Counted from the stretch's first letter, positions 42,445 through 52,449 are shown. The stretch: 64,000 nt of DNA from Metabacillus sp. FJAT-52054 (GCF_037201815.1 NZ_CP147407.1:1612001-1676000); one strand, 5' to 3'. Program-made: numbers and translations. The notes: generated by a model from the letters alone, not told the origin.

Positions 42445-43098
42445 ATGATGGAAAATCGCCAAAAAATGGTCAAGAGAGCCGTAAAAGAAATCAGAGACGG
42501 CATGAACGTAAACCTGGGGATTGGCATCCCGACACTTGTAGCCAATGAAATCCCTGCTGATTACAATGTTTTGCTTCAGTCAGAAAATGGACTTCTCGGA
42601 ATTGGACCATATCCTGTTGAAGGAGCAGAAGATCCTGACTTGATTAATGCCGGTAAAGAAACGGTAACGGCCGTCCCTGGCTCCTCTTATTTTGATAGTG
42701 CTGAATCCTTCGCCATGATACGCGGCGGCCACATCGATCTGGCCATACTTGGAGGCATGGAGGTATCCGAGGAAGGGGATCTGGCTAACTGGATGATCCC
42801 GGGGAAAATGATTAAAGGAATGGGCGGCGCCATGGATTTGGTGAATGGTGCCAAAAGAATTATCGTCATTATGGAGCATGTAAATAAACATGGCGAGTCC
42901 AAAGTGAAATCCGCATGTACTCTGCCTTTGACAGGAAAGCAAGTCGTACATCGACTTATTACAGATTTGGCTGTTTTTGATTTCCATTCAGGAAGAATGG
43001 AACTGGTGGAACTTCAGGAAGGGATTTCGATTGAAGAGGTGAAGAAAAAAACAGAAGCCTCTTTTTCCATCAGCCAAAATTTATTGACGGCCCACTAA
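42445..43098 (+). CDS. scoB: Succinyl-CoA:3-ketoacid CoA-transferase subunit B
   Basis: 217 residues from the ATG behind GGGAGG. The catalytic Glu is in the LLQSENGLLGIGP motif, where the glutamyl-CoA thioester forms; GGMEVSEEGDLANWMIPGKMIKGMGGAMDL is characteristic of subunit B. Normal length. Heterotetramer with ScoA. Confidence 0.95.
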   Translation: MMENRQKMVKRAVKEIRDGMNVNLGIGIPTLVANEIPADYNVLLQSENGLLGIGPYPVEGAEDPDLINAGKETVTAVPGSSYFDSAESFAMIRGGHIDLAILGGMEVSEEGDLANWMIPGKMIKGMGGAMDLVNGAKRIIVIMEHVNKHGESKVKSACTLPLTGKQVVHRLITDLAVFDFHSGRMELVELQEGISIEEVKKKTEASFSISQNLLTAH

Positions 43099-43122
43099 AA
43101 TCACATGGAAAAGGAGCCAGGC

Positions 43123-43908
43123 ATGGAACGCTTACTAGAAAAGAAAGTGGCCCTGATCACAGGTGCAGCGAGCGGGATCGGATTTGAAATTGCGAAAGAA
43201 TTCGCTTCCCAAGGTGCAGCAGTAATCGTATCTGATTTAAAGGCAGAATCAGCAGAAAAGGCAGCTAGTCAATTAAGAGAGGCAGGGGGAGAAGCAATTT
43301 CTGCTGTGTGTGATGTAACAAAAGAAGAGCATATTGCTGCAGCCATTGAAACGGTTATGGAAACGTACGGCCGTCTCGATATTCTCATAAATAATGCAGG
43401 GCTGCAGTATGTTTCTCCGATTGAAGAATTTCCGACAGATCGATTTGAATTTTTGATTAAGGTGATGCTGACAGCTCCTTTCATCGCTACGAAGCACGCA
43501 TTTCCAATTATGAAAAAGCAAAGGTTTGGCAGGATCATCAATATGGCATCCATAAATGGGCTGATTGGTTTTGCAGGCAAAGCTGCATACAACAGTGCCA
43601 AGCATGGAGTAATCGGCCTGACAAAAGTATCCGCTCTTGAAGGCGCAGAGCATGGAATTACTGTTAATGCTATTTGCCCCGGATATGTGGATACACCTCT
43701 TGTACGCAATCAGCTCTCGGATCTCGCTAGAACGAGAAATGTAGAACTGGAGAAGGTGCTTGAAGAAGTCATCTATCCGCTTGTCCCGCAAAAAAGGCTG
43801 CTCGATGTCCAGGAAATCGCCGATTATTCCGTATTTCTTGCAAGTGAAAAGGCAAAAGGAGTAACTGGTCAGGCTGTTGTATTAGATGGCGGCTATACGG
43901 TGCAATGA
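43123..43908 (+). CDS. 3-hydroxybutyrate dehydrogenase (YxjF-like SDR)
   Basis: 261 residues from the ATG after AAAAGGAG. SDR motifs: TGAASGIGFEIA, NNAG, NMASINGLIGFAGKAAYNSAKHGV (Ser, Tyr, Lys), and AICPGYVDTPLVRNQ typical of 3-hydroxybutyrate dehydrogenases. It oxidises 3-hydroxybutyrate to acetoacetate, the substrate of ScoAB. Last gene of the sigma-54 operon, closed by a strong terminator. Confidence 0.9.
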   Translation: MERLLEKKVALITGAASGIGFEIAKEFASQGAAVIVSDLKAESAEKAASQLREAGGEAISAVCDVTKEEHIAAAIETVMETYGRLDILINNAGLQYVSPIEEFPTDRFEFLIKVMLTAPFIATKHAFPIMKKQRFGRIINMASINGLIGFAGKAAYNSAKHGVIGLTKVSALEGAEHGITVNAICPGYVDTPLVRNQLSDLARTRNVELEKVLEEVIYPLVPQKRLLDVQEIADYSVFLASEKAKGVTGQAVVLDGGYTVQ

Positions 43909-43943
43909 AAAAAAGGAACTCCGTCGATGGAGTTCCTTTTTCT
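43909..43943. terminator. Bidirectional terminator
   Basis: AAAAGGAACTCC / GGAGTTCCTTTT between convergent genes. Confidence 0.92.
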
Positions 43944-43961
43944 ATGGTGAATAAATTTTAG

Positions 43962-45866
43962 TCAATGCTCAAGTTTCTCGTAAAAACGGTGGTTTCTGTC
44001 GAATAGCTTGACCTCCAACTGGACTGAATGATCTGCTGTAAGGACAAGTTCTTTGCTGGCCTGTGTAATGCTTCCATTTGCTTCGTGTACGTCAAAATTG
44101 ACCTTATACTTACCGGACTTTAATGGAATCTCCTTTTTCAAATCCTCTATTTCTGAGTAACTGAATGGTACAGATGAATCGTCAGTATCAACGACGGTTA
44201 TTTTAACATCTGTTATCTCTTCTGCTATCATTCTCGCGGAAACGGTTCGATCCGCTGCTTCCGTGTAGAGTTTAGGAGGCAGCTGGTTTTTTCGTGTGAT
44301 ATTTTTATCTAAATAGTCTCTGGGAACAGATTGGGAGATGTACCATCTCTCCATTAGATACAATTTTTCATTTGGAAAACGCGTCTCAGAAAATTGAATC
44401 CATGCTTGCACTTTTTCATCAGGTATTCCTGCTGCGTAAAACGGCTGAACACGGCTGATGAGATTAAAGCTGCCAATCCGGTCTATTGCATAATTAGGGG
44501 CGTCAGCCGGAGTGTTCCACGGATGTTCCATGGTGTATTCATTATAAAGCCACTTTCCAATTTCCACGTCAGCTTTCATCCATTTTTCATTGCCCCAGAC
44601 CTGTGCGAGCTGGTAGAGCATATTGCCTGAATAACCGCCGTAATTCGTATCTTCCACAAGAGGAAGGTTTTGAGTCAAAGGAAGGGATCCATTTTTCTTT
44701 TGCAAAGCAAGAACAGCTCCAACCTCATTCATAACAATGTCCTTTGCCAGCGGACTTTGATAAAATCTGGATTTTGGCTCCCAGTATAATTCAGAAAACA
44801 GGGATGCTACCTGTAAATTTTGATTCGGATTAATTTCCAGCGGGCCTGTTTCACCTTTATCTGATATTCCATATGGAAATACTGTAAATCCAAGATTTCT
44901 GCCGCGCGGGACCTGCTGTATCCATTTTTCTGCCTGGCTGTCAACGAATCTTAATACTTCAGGCAGCTGCGTATATTGATAGGCTTCCAGCAAACCTCGG
45001 CCATCTCTCGCAAACTGATCGCGGTACCACCAGCCTGTATTTTGATATTCTGGAGATTGAAACCGGCCCTTTTTAAAATAGTACCTTTCATATAAAGGCA
45101 GCATATCCTGAACCATTTTTTTATAATCCTGCTCACCTGTCAAATGATAAAGAAATCCTAAATGTTTAGGAAGATACCCTAAGTATTTTGTGTTCCCGGC
45201 AAGAGTCCAGGGATCCTTGCGGATAAATTCTTTCTTTTCTCCTTCACTTAGTACAGCCCAATTTGTTTTAAGTTCTGTGAGTTTAGGAAAAAGGAAAGCT
45301 GGTTCATTGGCATTGAAGGTTTTTTTCAGTTTTGAATAGTCATTTTCTAGCTGAATTCGCTTCTCAATTAAAGTTTGAGTGGTTTTGACACTTAATAGCT
45401 GATAGTTTCCTGCGGCTTTAATTGCCCTGCTCCGTTCCTCGAGACGAGACAATTTTGCAAGATCAGGACCGGCATTTTCAAGACTGGCCTGCATGAAGCG
45501 GTTATCAATCATATTCATCAGCCTATATTGCGAGACCTCATAAATTGTCCGCTCCTTCGCAATTTTAGCCGGCCGTACATATTGGGCACTCAAATTTGAG
45601 CGATTTAGTCTGCCAGGGACCTGCCCTATCAATGCTTCTGTCTGTTTAAGCTGGAGCGTAAAGGAATCATAGTTTGCGTTTATTAAATTAAGATCACCTG
45701 CAGCGATAAGTGAATTAAAATGCTCTGTTGCTTTTTTGAGCTTTTCACCTTGAACAGATGCGCTGCTGTATTGGGTAATAGCGGATGCCAAAGGAGTCGT
45801 GCTGAGTAATGAGAAAGCGGCGATTAGAAGAATGGCAGCAAGCAAATATTGGATGATTTTTTTCAA
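43962..45866 (-). CDS. Secreted protein: SbsC-like helical domain plus (alpha/alpha)-barrel domain
   Basis: 634 residues. Signal peptide (KKIIQYLLAAILLIAAFSLL). Residues about 30-125 resemble the SbsC S-layer C-terminal helical domain (YDSFTLQLKQTEALIGQVPG, YVRPAKIAKERTIYEVSQYR). From about 200 a toroid-like domain with GWWYRDQFARDGRGLLEAYQYT, LEINPNQNLQVASLFSELYW and NTNYGGYSGNMLYQL-like elements recalls glycan-active (alpha/alpha) barrels; the C-terminal 110 residues are beta-rich. Likely cell-surface glycan-active enzyme, but no catalytic residues can be named. Confidence 0.7.
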   Translation of the reverse strand: MKKIIQYLLAAILLIAAFSLLSTTPLASAITQYSSASVQGEKLKKATEHFNSLIAAGDLNLINANYDSFTLQLKQTEALIGQVPGRLNRSNLSAQYVRPAKIAKERTIYEVSQYRLMNMIDNRFMQASLENAGPDLAKLSRLEERSRAIKAAGNYQLLSVKTTQTLIEKRIQLENDYSKLKKTFNANEPAFLFPKLTELKTNWAVLSEGEKKEFIRKDPWTLAGNTKYLGYLPKHLGFLYHLTGEQDYKKMVQDMLPLYERYYFKKGRFQSPEYQNTGWWYRDQFARDGRGLLEAYQYTQLPEVLRFVDSQAEKWIQQVPRGRNLGFTVFPYGISDKGETGPLEINPNQNLQVASLFSELYWEPKSRFYQSPLAKDIVMNEVGAVLALQKKNGSLPLTQNLPLVEDTNYGGYSGNMLYQLAQVWGNEKWMKADVEIGKWLYNEYTMEHPWNTPADAPNYAIDRIGSFNLISRVQPFYAAGIPDEKVQAWIQFSETRFPNEKLYLMERWYISQSVPRDYLDKNITRKNQLPPKLYTEAADRTVSARMIAEEITDVKITVVDTDDSSVPFSYSEIEDLKKEIPLKSGKYKVNFDVHEANGSITQASKELVLTADHSVQLEVKLFDRNHRFYEKLEH

Positions 45867-46044
45867 AAGTGAAAATCCTTCCTTTCAAACTGAGAAACTA
45901 GTAACAGGTGCTATCTGTTACTGAAATAGTATAGCACCATTTTATTTTAGCAGCAGAAAAATTTGAAACAAAATGGGAAGAGATTTTATTAGCTGTTTTT
46001 ATTGATTTCCCCAGGCTTCTGTAAGTATGATAGATTCAATATAT

Positions 46045-46058
46045 TGAAAGCGTTAACA
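46045..46058. promoter_or_regulatory. cre site before the sigma-54 activator gene
   Basis: TGAAAGCGTTAACA matches TGWNANCGNTNWCA at every position and lies 16 nt before the activator start codon. Confidence 0.75.
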
Positions 46059-46074
46059 AATGGAGGGGCAGAAT

Positions 46075-47484
46075 ATGAAGGGACTTATCGAACTGATCCC
46101 ATCGGAATGGCTTGAAGAAGTAATCAATCTGGCTGCGGAATGCACAGTCGTAGTGGATCATAACGGAATCATTCTTTACATAAACAATGCATACTGCGAA
46201 TTCCTTCATGTATCAGCGGAGGAATCGATTGGAAAACCTGTCCAGGATATAATTGAAAATTCCAGGATGCAGATTGTCGCAAAATCCGGGAAGGCTGAAG
46301 TTGCATCAATCCATCCGATTAATGGAAGTGAAATGGTGGCTAATCGTTATCCCCTTTTTGTTGGAGGGGAACTTGTGGGAGCAGTGGGGACCGTGATGTT
46401 CCGGAATCCCAAGGAGTGGCTGGACTACTCAAGGAAGCTGCAGCCGTTAATGGAAGAGCTGAACTATTATAAAAATCGATTTGAAAAAGAACTTCATAGT
46501 AAATATCATTTTGGGGATCTGATTGGAGAGAGCGGGAAGTTTAGAGAAGCAAAGATTCTTGCAGAGCGAGTTTCGGACAGTCATTCAGCTGTTCTTCTGC
46601 TCGGTGAATCAGGAACCGGTAAAGAATTATTTGCCCATGCTATCCATCATTCAAGCGGAAGAAGATATGCACCGTTTATGAGATTGAACTGCGCTTCAAT
46701 TCCAGAGCATTTATTTGAATCTGAAATTTTCGGATATGAAGAGGGTTCTTTTACAGGTGCCAAAAAGGGAGGAAAGAAAGGGAAGTTTGAGCTTGCGAAT
46801 AAAGGCACGATTTTTCTGGATGAAATAGGGGATCTCCCTCTGCAAATGCAAAGTAAATTATTAAGGGTGCTTCAGGAGAAAGAGATTGAAAGAATTGGAG
46901 GAAGAGCACCTGTCAGGATTGATGTGCGCATCATTGCAGCCACGCACCGGAACCTGGAAGAAATGGTCGAAAAGGGATTGTTTCGCCAGGATCTCTATTA
47001 CCGCCTTAATGTAATAAAAATTGATATTCCATCATTAAGGGAGAGAAGAGAGGACATAGCGCCTGTCAGTGCCGTTCTGCTCAGAAAGCTGGAAGGAAAG
47101 TTTCACCGTCAAGGTCTCGAGCTTTCCGAAGAGGCAACCCGCTATCTCGAACAGCATAGCTGGCCAGGTAACATCCGTGAACTGGAAAACGTTCTGGAGC
47201 GCGCAGTGAATGTGCTGGATGGACCCATTATTTTGCCGAAGCATTTGCCGCTTTATTTAAGAGGAGAAGAAAGACCAGTGTCCTCTTCCCCTCCTGATTC
47301 CTCCTTTTTTCCTGAACAGCCCTTTCAAATAATTCCTTTAAGAGAGACTGTTTTGCAGGCGGAGAAATTAGCTATTATAAATGCTATAAAAAAGACGGAG
47401 GGAAATAAAGTGGAAGCTGCAAAGCTATTAGAAATTGGAAAGACGAGTTTATATGATAAATGCAAGCAATATTCAATAAAATGA
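46075..47484 (+). CDS. Sigma-54-dependent transcriptional activator (PAS-AAA+-Fis)
   Basis: 469 residues from the ATG 6 nt after GGAGGGG. PAS sensor (about 10-110), AAA+ domain with Walker A GESGTGKE (177-184), the sigma-54 contact loop as GSFTGA (224-229; GAFTGA is usual), Walker B GTIFLDEIGD, R-finger region, and a C-terminal Fis-type helix-turn-helix (NKVEAAKLLEIGKTSLYDKCK). Probable activator of the yxjC-scoAB operon through the TTCCG-N6-CGGAA sites. It is separated from that operon by one unrelated secreted-protein gene on the other strand. Confidence 0.9.
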   Translation: MKGLIELIPSEWLEEVINLAAECTVVVDHNGIILYINNAYCEFLHVSAEESIGKPVQDIIENSRMQIVAKSGKAEVASIHPINGSEMVANRYPLFVGGELVGAVGTVMFRNPKEWLDYSRKLQPLMEELNYYKNRFEKELHSKYHFGDLIGESGKFREAKILAERVSDSHSAVLLLGESGTGKELFAHAIHHSSGRRYAPFMRLNCASIPEHLFESEIFGYEEGSFTGAKKGGKKGKFELANKGTIFLDEIGDLPLQMQSKLLRVLQEKEIERIGGRAPVRIDVRIIAATHRNLEEMVEKGLFRQDLYYRLNVIKIDIPSLRERREDIAPVSAVLLRKLEGKFHRQGLELSEEATRYLEQHSWPGNIRELENVLERAVNVLDGPIILPKHLPLYLRGEERPVSSSPPDSSFFPEQPFQIIPLRETVLQAEKLAIINAIKKTEGNKVEAAKLLEIGKTSLYDKCKQYSIK

Positions 47485-47538
47485 ATGTAAATTTAATAGA
47501 AGGAAAAAACATTACTTTAGAACTGGTTCACATGATCT

Positions 47539-47715
47539 ATGGAAAAAAGGCTCATGCATCCTTTCTTATACAGGAATTTCTTTGGAAGGATAGATGGAAA
47601 CATCCTTTATCAGGATTTGTCGAATTTTGAAATTCAAGATAAATGGCTAAGGAAAATTGAATCTGAATTAGAAAAAAATATATCAAAAGATCTAATTTTG
47701 TATAGATATTCATAG
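47539..47715 (+). CDS. Possible 58-residue protein, doubtful
   Basis: Open frame starting MEKRLMHPFLYRNFFGRIDG with a charged helical tail (DKWLRKIESELEKNISKDL). No ribosome site precedes the ATG. May be a remnant; the stretch 47485-47839 holds nothing else supportable. Confidence 0.25.
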   Translation: MEKRLMHPFLYRNFFGRIDGNILYQDLSNFEIQDKWLRKIESELEKNISKDLILYRYS

Positions 47716-47839
47716 GCGTGATTAATCAAATCGTCATTTTATTTACACTGAAGCGTGTAAAATTTACAAGAATCACATAGAAAAACCAGGAACATTGATA
47801 TATATTTTTTACGAGGATTTTACCAAAGGAGGATAAATA

Positions 47840-50800
47840 ATGAAAAGGAATTCGAAGTGGTTCGTTCAATTAACAATCGTATTTGCAATGATTTTAAGTT
47901 TGCTTGCACCGGGTTCTATAAGTGTCTCCAAAGCAGCAGATACCTTAACCGTAGCAGATGCCATCGCCAACAACAATGGTCAGACAGCGGCTGTTGAGGG
48001 GTATATTGTAGCTCACACAACAGGTGCAAAATCAGTAAAATATGACCCGCCTTTTGGTAACGATTACAATGTTGCGATTGCGGACAGCAGCACAGAGAAA
48101 GATGTAAACAAAATGGTCTCTGTCCAGCTGCCAGCAAGCTTCCGGGCAAAGTTTGGTCTTCAAACCAATCCAGCAAACATTGGAAAAAAGATTCAAGTAA
48201 CAGGCGAACTTCTTGCTTATAATGGAATGCCAGGAATAAAAAATGCCAGCAGCATGGTATTTTCTGATGACACCAGTGTACCTCCCGGAGCTGAAGAAAA
48301 GACCATTGCAAGTGCGCGTGTACTGCCTAAAGGTACATCTGCATCCGTTATTGGAACGGTAACCGCTATATTTACAGCAGGCGGCAAAAACAATGTGTTC
48401 ATTCAAGATGCTACTGCCGGACTTGTTGTAAGAGCAGCAAGTTTGGATTCGAAAGTGAAGGTTGGAGATAAAATCAAAGCTGCTGGGCCTGTTAATGATT
48501 ATTTCGGAATGCCGCAGCTTGAACCGGCTAATCTTGAATCGGTAGAGATTGTACAGGCAAATGCTGGCGTTCCAGCTCCGCAGATTATTTCTTCACAGGA
48601 TTTGAATGAGGAAACAGAGGGAGAAATTGTAACAATAAAGAATATATCTGCTGGTACAAAAGATAGCAATGGAAACATTGCTGCCTCGGACTCTATAGGT
48701 AAATTTGTCATCAAGCCTGCTGACAGCTCTCTGTTAGAATCCGGGAAGTCTTATGATTCGATTACTGGAGTGATTGATTATAATTTTAACGAATACAAGC
48801 TTGTTCCAAGAAGTGCAGAGGATATTATAGAGGATGCTTCAGCTGTTCGTCCAGTTACTGCGAACCCTGCATCCGGTTTTGTGAAAAAAGGCACTGAAGT
48901 AACGCTCTCAACAGAAACACAGGGAGCAGCGATTCATTACACATTGGACGGCAGCCAGCCGACCGATCAATCCGCAAAATACACTGAAGCAATCAAGATT
49001 GAGAAAGATACGGTTGTGAAAGCAATCGCTATGAAAACTGGATTGAATTCCAGTGAAGCAGCAGAATTTGACTATAAAATTCAAAAAGATGCGGTAAGAA
49101 TTCATGATATACAGAGTGAGAGCCATACATCTCCTTTTAACGGACAAACCGTAGCCGATGTGGAAGGAATTGTCACGCATGTTGCAGACAGCAGTAATTT
49201 TTACATGCAGGATTTGAAGCCGGATGATAATAAAAATACATCAGAGGGAATTCTTGTTTACAAAAAGTCCCATGGGTTAAAAGCCGGAGACGTAGTTAAG
49301 GCAAGCGGACAGGTAAAAGAGTGGGTATTGGAAGGCTACAGCGAAAAGCTTCAAACGGATTTAGCTGTGACAGAAATCAATGCCTCTGCAATCACAAAAG
49401 TTTCCTCAGGAAGCGCTTTGCCGGAACCGGTTGTAATCGGTAAAGACCGCGTCGCACCTGCAGAAGTCATTGACAACGATCAATTTGCAGCCTTCGATCC
49501 GGATGAAGACGGTATTGATTTTTACGAAAGTCTTGAGGGAATGAGAGTAGCCGTTGAAAATCCTAAAGTGGTGGCTCCTCAAAACTATGGTGAACTTGTC
49601 GTTGTGCCGGGAAATGTGAAAACAAATACGAAAAGCGGCGGGCTTCGGGCAGAAAAAACAGATTTTAATCCTGAACGCCTTCATATTGACATCAATGATG
49701 AATCGTTCCTTGCTAAAACTGGAGATTATTTTGAGGGAACGATAAATGGGGTGATGAGCTACGGTTTCAGCAACTACAAAATGTTAAGCCCAAGCAGTGA
49801 CCTTCCTAAATTTATTTCTGGTAAAACGGAAAGAGAAACGACTTCTATTAAAAGCAAAAAAGATGAACTTACTGTTGCTTCCTATAATGTAGAAAATTTC
49901 TCTCCGGCGGACAGTGATGAAAAAGTAACTAAGTTAGCACAAGCAATTGTTAAAAACCTAAAGAATCCTGACATTGTGGGATTAACTGAAATGCAGGATA
50001 ATGATGGACCAGCAGATACAGGAACGACAGCAGCTGACGAAAGCTTCAAAATGCTTATTGATAAAATTAAAGCTCTTGGCGGTCCGGAATACGCTTTTAC
50101 AGATATTGCTCCCGAAGATAAAAAAGATGGCGGACAGCCGGGAGGAAACATTCGTGTAGGTTTTCTCTATAACAAAAAACGTGTTACCCTGGCACCTGGA
50201 ACAAAGGGTACAGCTACGCAGGCTGTTGGATATGAAAAAGGAAAACTTACATTAAATCCTGGACGTATTAATCCTATGAACAAAGCATTCGAATCAAGCA
50301 GAAAACCGCTTGCAGCACAATTTAAATTCGGCGGTGAAAATGTCATCGTCATTGCTAATCATTTCAACTCAAAAGGCGGAGATGAGCCGCTGTTCGGTAA
50401 AAATCAGCCGCCGCTGCTAAAGAGTGAAGCTCAACGGCATCAAATTGCGGGAATTGTGAATTCTTTCGTTAAAGATATTAAAAAGAAGGATCCGCAAGCC
50501 AGCGTAATTGCTCTTGGAGACTTTAATGATTTTGAGTTCTCAAAAACGTTCGAGATTTTAAAAGGATCTGAACTTAGCAACATGGTAGAAAAAATCAAAC
50601 CTGAAGAAAGATATTCTTATACGTATCAAGGGAATTCTCAAGTGTTAGATCACATCCTGGTTTCTAAGCACCTTGCTGCAACGACTAAAGCGGATATTGT
50701 TCACATTAACTCCTCTTTCATGGAACAGCAAGGCCGAGCAAGTGATCATGATCCCCTTCTGATACAAGTTGATTTTAGCTCAAAGAAAAGAATATGCAGT

Positions 50801-50860
50801 ATTCTGGAGCAGCTTCCAGACTCTTACAAAGACCAGTACGATGATTTGTGTTCCCGATAA
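47840..50860 (+). CDS. Secreted multidomain nuclease (YhcR-like endonuclease/exonuclease/phosphatase)
   Basis: 1006 residues. Signal peptide ending near SVSKAADT. Order: DUF6359-like OB domain (about 35-135), YhcR-type OB domain (about 140-330), a chitobiase-type C-terminal module (about 335-415, GAAIHYTLDGSQPTDQSAKY), further OB-like regions, then an EEP nuclease domain (about 675-990): ASYNVENFS, GLTEMQDND, ANHFNSKGGD, ALGDFNDFE, LDHILVS, SDHDPLLIQ, i.e. the metal and catalytic Asn/Glu/Asp/His set. No LPXTG anchor, so probably released or bound non-covalently. AAAGGAGGA precedes ATG. Confidence 0.88.
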   Translation: MKRNSKWFVQLTIVFAMILSLLAPGSISVSKAADTLTVADAIANNNGQTAAVEGYIVAHTTGAKSVKYDPPFGNDYNVAIADSSTEKDVNKMVSVQLPASFRAKFGLQTNPANIGKKIQVTGELLAYNGMPGIKNASSMVFSDDTSVPPGAEEKTIASARVLPKGTSASVIGTVTAIFTAGGKNNVFIQDATAGLVVRAASLDSKVKVGDKIKAAGPVNDYFGMPQLEPANLESVEIVQANAGVPAPQIISSQDLNEETEGEIVTIKNISAGTKDSNGNIAASDSIGKFVIKPADSSLLESGKSYDSITGVIDYNFNEYKLVPRSAEDIIEDASAVRPVTANPASGFVKKGTEVTLSTETQGAAIHYTLDGSQPTDQSAKYTEAIKIEKDTVVKAIAMKTGLNSSEAAEFDYKIQKDAVRIHDIQSESHTSPFNGQTVADVEGIVTHVADSSNFYMQDLKPDDNKNTSEGILVYKKSHGLKAGDVVKASGQVKEWVLEGYSEKLQTDLAVTEINASAITKVSSGSALPEPVVIGKDRVAPAEVIDNDQFAAFDPDEDGIDFYESLEGMRVAVENPKVVAPQNYGELVVVPGNVKTNTKSGGLRAEKTDFNPERLHIDINDESFLAKTGDYFEGTINGVMSYGFSNYKMLSPSSDLPKFISGKTERETTSIKSKKDELTVASYNVENFSPADSDEKVTKLAQAIVKNLKNPDIVGLTEMQDNDGPADTGTTAADESFKMLIDKIKALGGPEYAFTDIAPEDKKDGGQPGGNIRVGFLYNKKRVTLAPGTKGTATQAVGYEKGKLTLNPGRINPMNKAFESSRKPLAAQFKFGGENVIVIANHFNSKGGDEPLFGKNQPPLLKSEAQRHQIAGIVNSFVKDIKKKDPQASVIALGDFNDFEFSKTFEILKGSELSNMVEKIKPEERYSYTYQGNSQVLDHILVSKHLAATTKADIVHINSSFMEQQGRASDHDPLLIQVDFSSKKRICSILEQLPDSYKDQYDDLCSR

Positions 50861-50867
50861 AACTTAT

Positions 50868-50901
50868 GAAGACCTGCTGATCGTCAGCAGGTCTTTTTTG
50901 T
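50868..50901 (+). terminator. Terminator of the nuclease gene
   Basis: AGACCTGCTGA / TCAGCAGGTCT then TTTTT. Confidence 0.92.
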
Positions 50902-51081
50902 GCTGCTGATGTGCTGGTTGAAGCTGTACTTGAGAAAATAGGGGTGGCTGCAATCCTGCAAAATTCTAGCACTGTCAGTTGAGTTCGATGAAATTAAACA
51001 TGATGCTGAACGTGTCAGCAGGGAAATAACGATCAGCTGATTTTTTTAAAAACTGTTGCTATACCGAACTGTTTTTATTAT

Positions 51082-51104
51082 CATCTAATTAGATGCATAT
51101 CTAA
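51082..51104. promoter_or_regulatory. Operator-like dyad CATCTAATTAGATG with an extra half-site
   Basis: Fourteen-base perfect palindrome (51082-51095) followed by ATATCTAA, about 25-45 nt before the MFS start. MarR/ArsR-type operators look like this; the regulator is not local. Confidence 0.45.
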
Positions 51105-51127
51105 ATTGATTGTCGGGAGCAAATTTT

Positions 51128-52357
51128 ATGAGTGTTTTTCAGCTTTTAGAAGAGGAAAGGAATTATTCCAAGCTCTTTTATGCCGGGCTCGTAAATGGAA
51201 TTGGTGATCGGTTCAGCCAGGTTGCGCTTCTGTCTCTTTTGCTGTATTTAACGGGTTCAGGATTGGCGGTCGGCATTGCGATGGCTATCAGGCTATTGCC
51301 GTTTTTGTTGTTTGGACCAATTGGAGGATTCCTGGCGGACAGGTTTTCAAAGAGAACGATCTTGATGGCTGCTGATTTTTCAAGAATTATTTTTGCTGTT
51401 TCATTCGTGTTCATTGATACTCCATCCATGATTTGGCTAGCTTATGTAAGCTCATTCTTCCTGGCGGCCGGAGAGGCGGTATATGCTCCGTCCCGAAGAT
51501 CGATTATTCCGTTTTTAGTGAATGAACAAAATTTGAATAAGGTGAATGCCCTGGAACAGGTTATGCTTGGATTGGTTTTGATCGCAGGATCTTTAACAGG
51601 TGGAGCTGTCACATTCTTATTCGGCCCAGATCTGACCTTTTGGTTTAACGGACTCTCTTTTCTGGCAGCTGGTCTGCTGAATAGCAGACTGCCTTGCACA
51701 TACAGTGCGAAGGGGGAGGGAAAGAGCACTCCTTTATCTTCTATGAAACCTTTAAGCCTGATTAGAACGCTCCTATACACGTCCCCGGTTTTATCAGTCA
51801 TTTTTCTCTTTGAAATAACGATTCCTTTATTTAATGGGATCGATAATGTACTAATCAGTGTTTACGCTATTCAGGAATATAGGCTTGGAGAGTTTGGTGT
51901 AGGACTCTTCTACGGATCACTCGGAGCAGGGCTTATGCTCAGCTTTCTCGTGAGTCCCCGGATCTATTGCCGCCATATTGAGATTGGATTGGGCGCCCTT
52001 ATAGCAGAAGGAATTTTTCTTGGGTTATTAAGCAGTACTGCATCCGCTGCTGCAGCTGTTATCTTATTCATCATGATGGGATTTGCTTCAGGCATTGGGA
52101 ATACCTGCTTTGACTCCATGGTTATGAAGGAATGTCCGAAAATGCATCAGGGGCTCATTTTCGGCTTGCTTGCAACACTATCTAACACCATTTTAGGGAT
52201 TTCTATGTTTGGAGCAGGCATGCTTTTAGAGTGGATCCCTAATCGAATCCTGGGCTTGATAGGTGCCGTTGGCTTTATTGCAGAAGGTGTGATGTTATTG
52301 GCATTTAATAAAAAAATATCAAACAAAACTGAAAATAGCTTAAAAAAGCCTGTTTGA
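51128..52357 (+). CDS. MFS transporter
   Basis: 409 residues, 12 membrane helices. Start at the ATG 8 nt after GGGAG. N-terminal YAGLVNGIGDRFSQVALLSLLLYLTGSGLAVG and motif A GGFLADRFSKRTIL put it in the group of macrolide/enterobactin-exporter-like permeases (MefA, EntS-like). Substrate unknown. A palindrome overlapping its promoter region suggests inducible expression. Confidence 0.85.
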   Translation: MSVFQLLEEERNYSKLFYAGLVNGIGDRFSQVALLSLLLYLTGSGLAVGIAMAIRLLPFLLFGPIGGFLADRFSKRTILMAADFSRIIFAVSFVFIDTPSMIWLAYVSSFFLAAGEAVYAPSRRSIIPFLVNEQNLNKVNALEQVMLGLVLIAGSLTGGAVTFLFGPDLTFWFNGLSFLAAGLLNSRLPCTYSAKGEGKSTPLSSMKPLSLIRTLLYTSPVLSVIFLFEITIPLFNGIDNVLISVYAIQEYRLGEFGVGLFYGSLGAGLMLSFLVSPRIYCRHIEIGLGALIAEGIFLGLLSSTASAAAAVILFIMMGFASGIGNTCFDSMVMKECPKMHQGLIFGLLATLSNTILGISMFGAGMLLEWIPNRILGLIGAVGFIAEGVMLLAFNKKISNKTENSLKKPV

Positions 52358-52449
52358 CCTATTGATTAAACAGGGTATCGTATCTATAAATACACATTGA
52401 TAATCAGCAGATTAAAATCGCCGCAGGCTGTAATGGAGGAGGGGCAGAT

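Noticed and set aside
43269..43791. Two long minus-strand frames inside the 3-hydroxybutyrate dehydrogenase gene
   Set aside because: Antisense shadows of a clear SDR gene.
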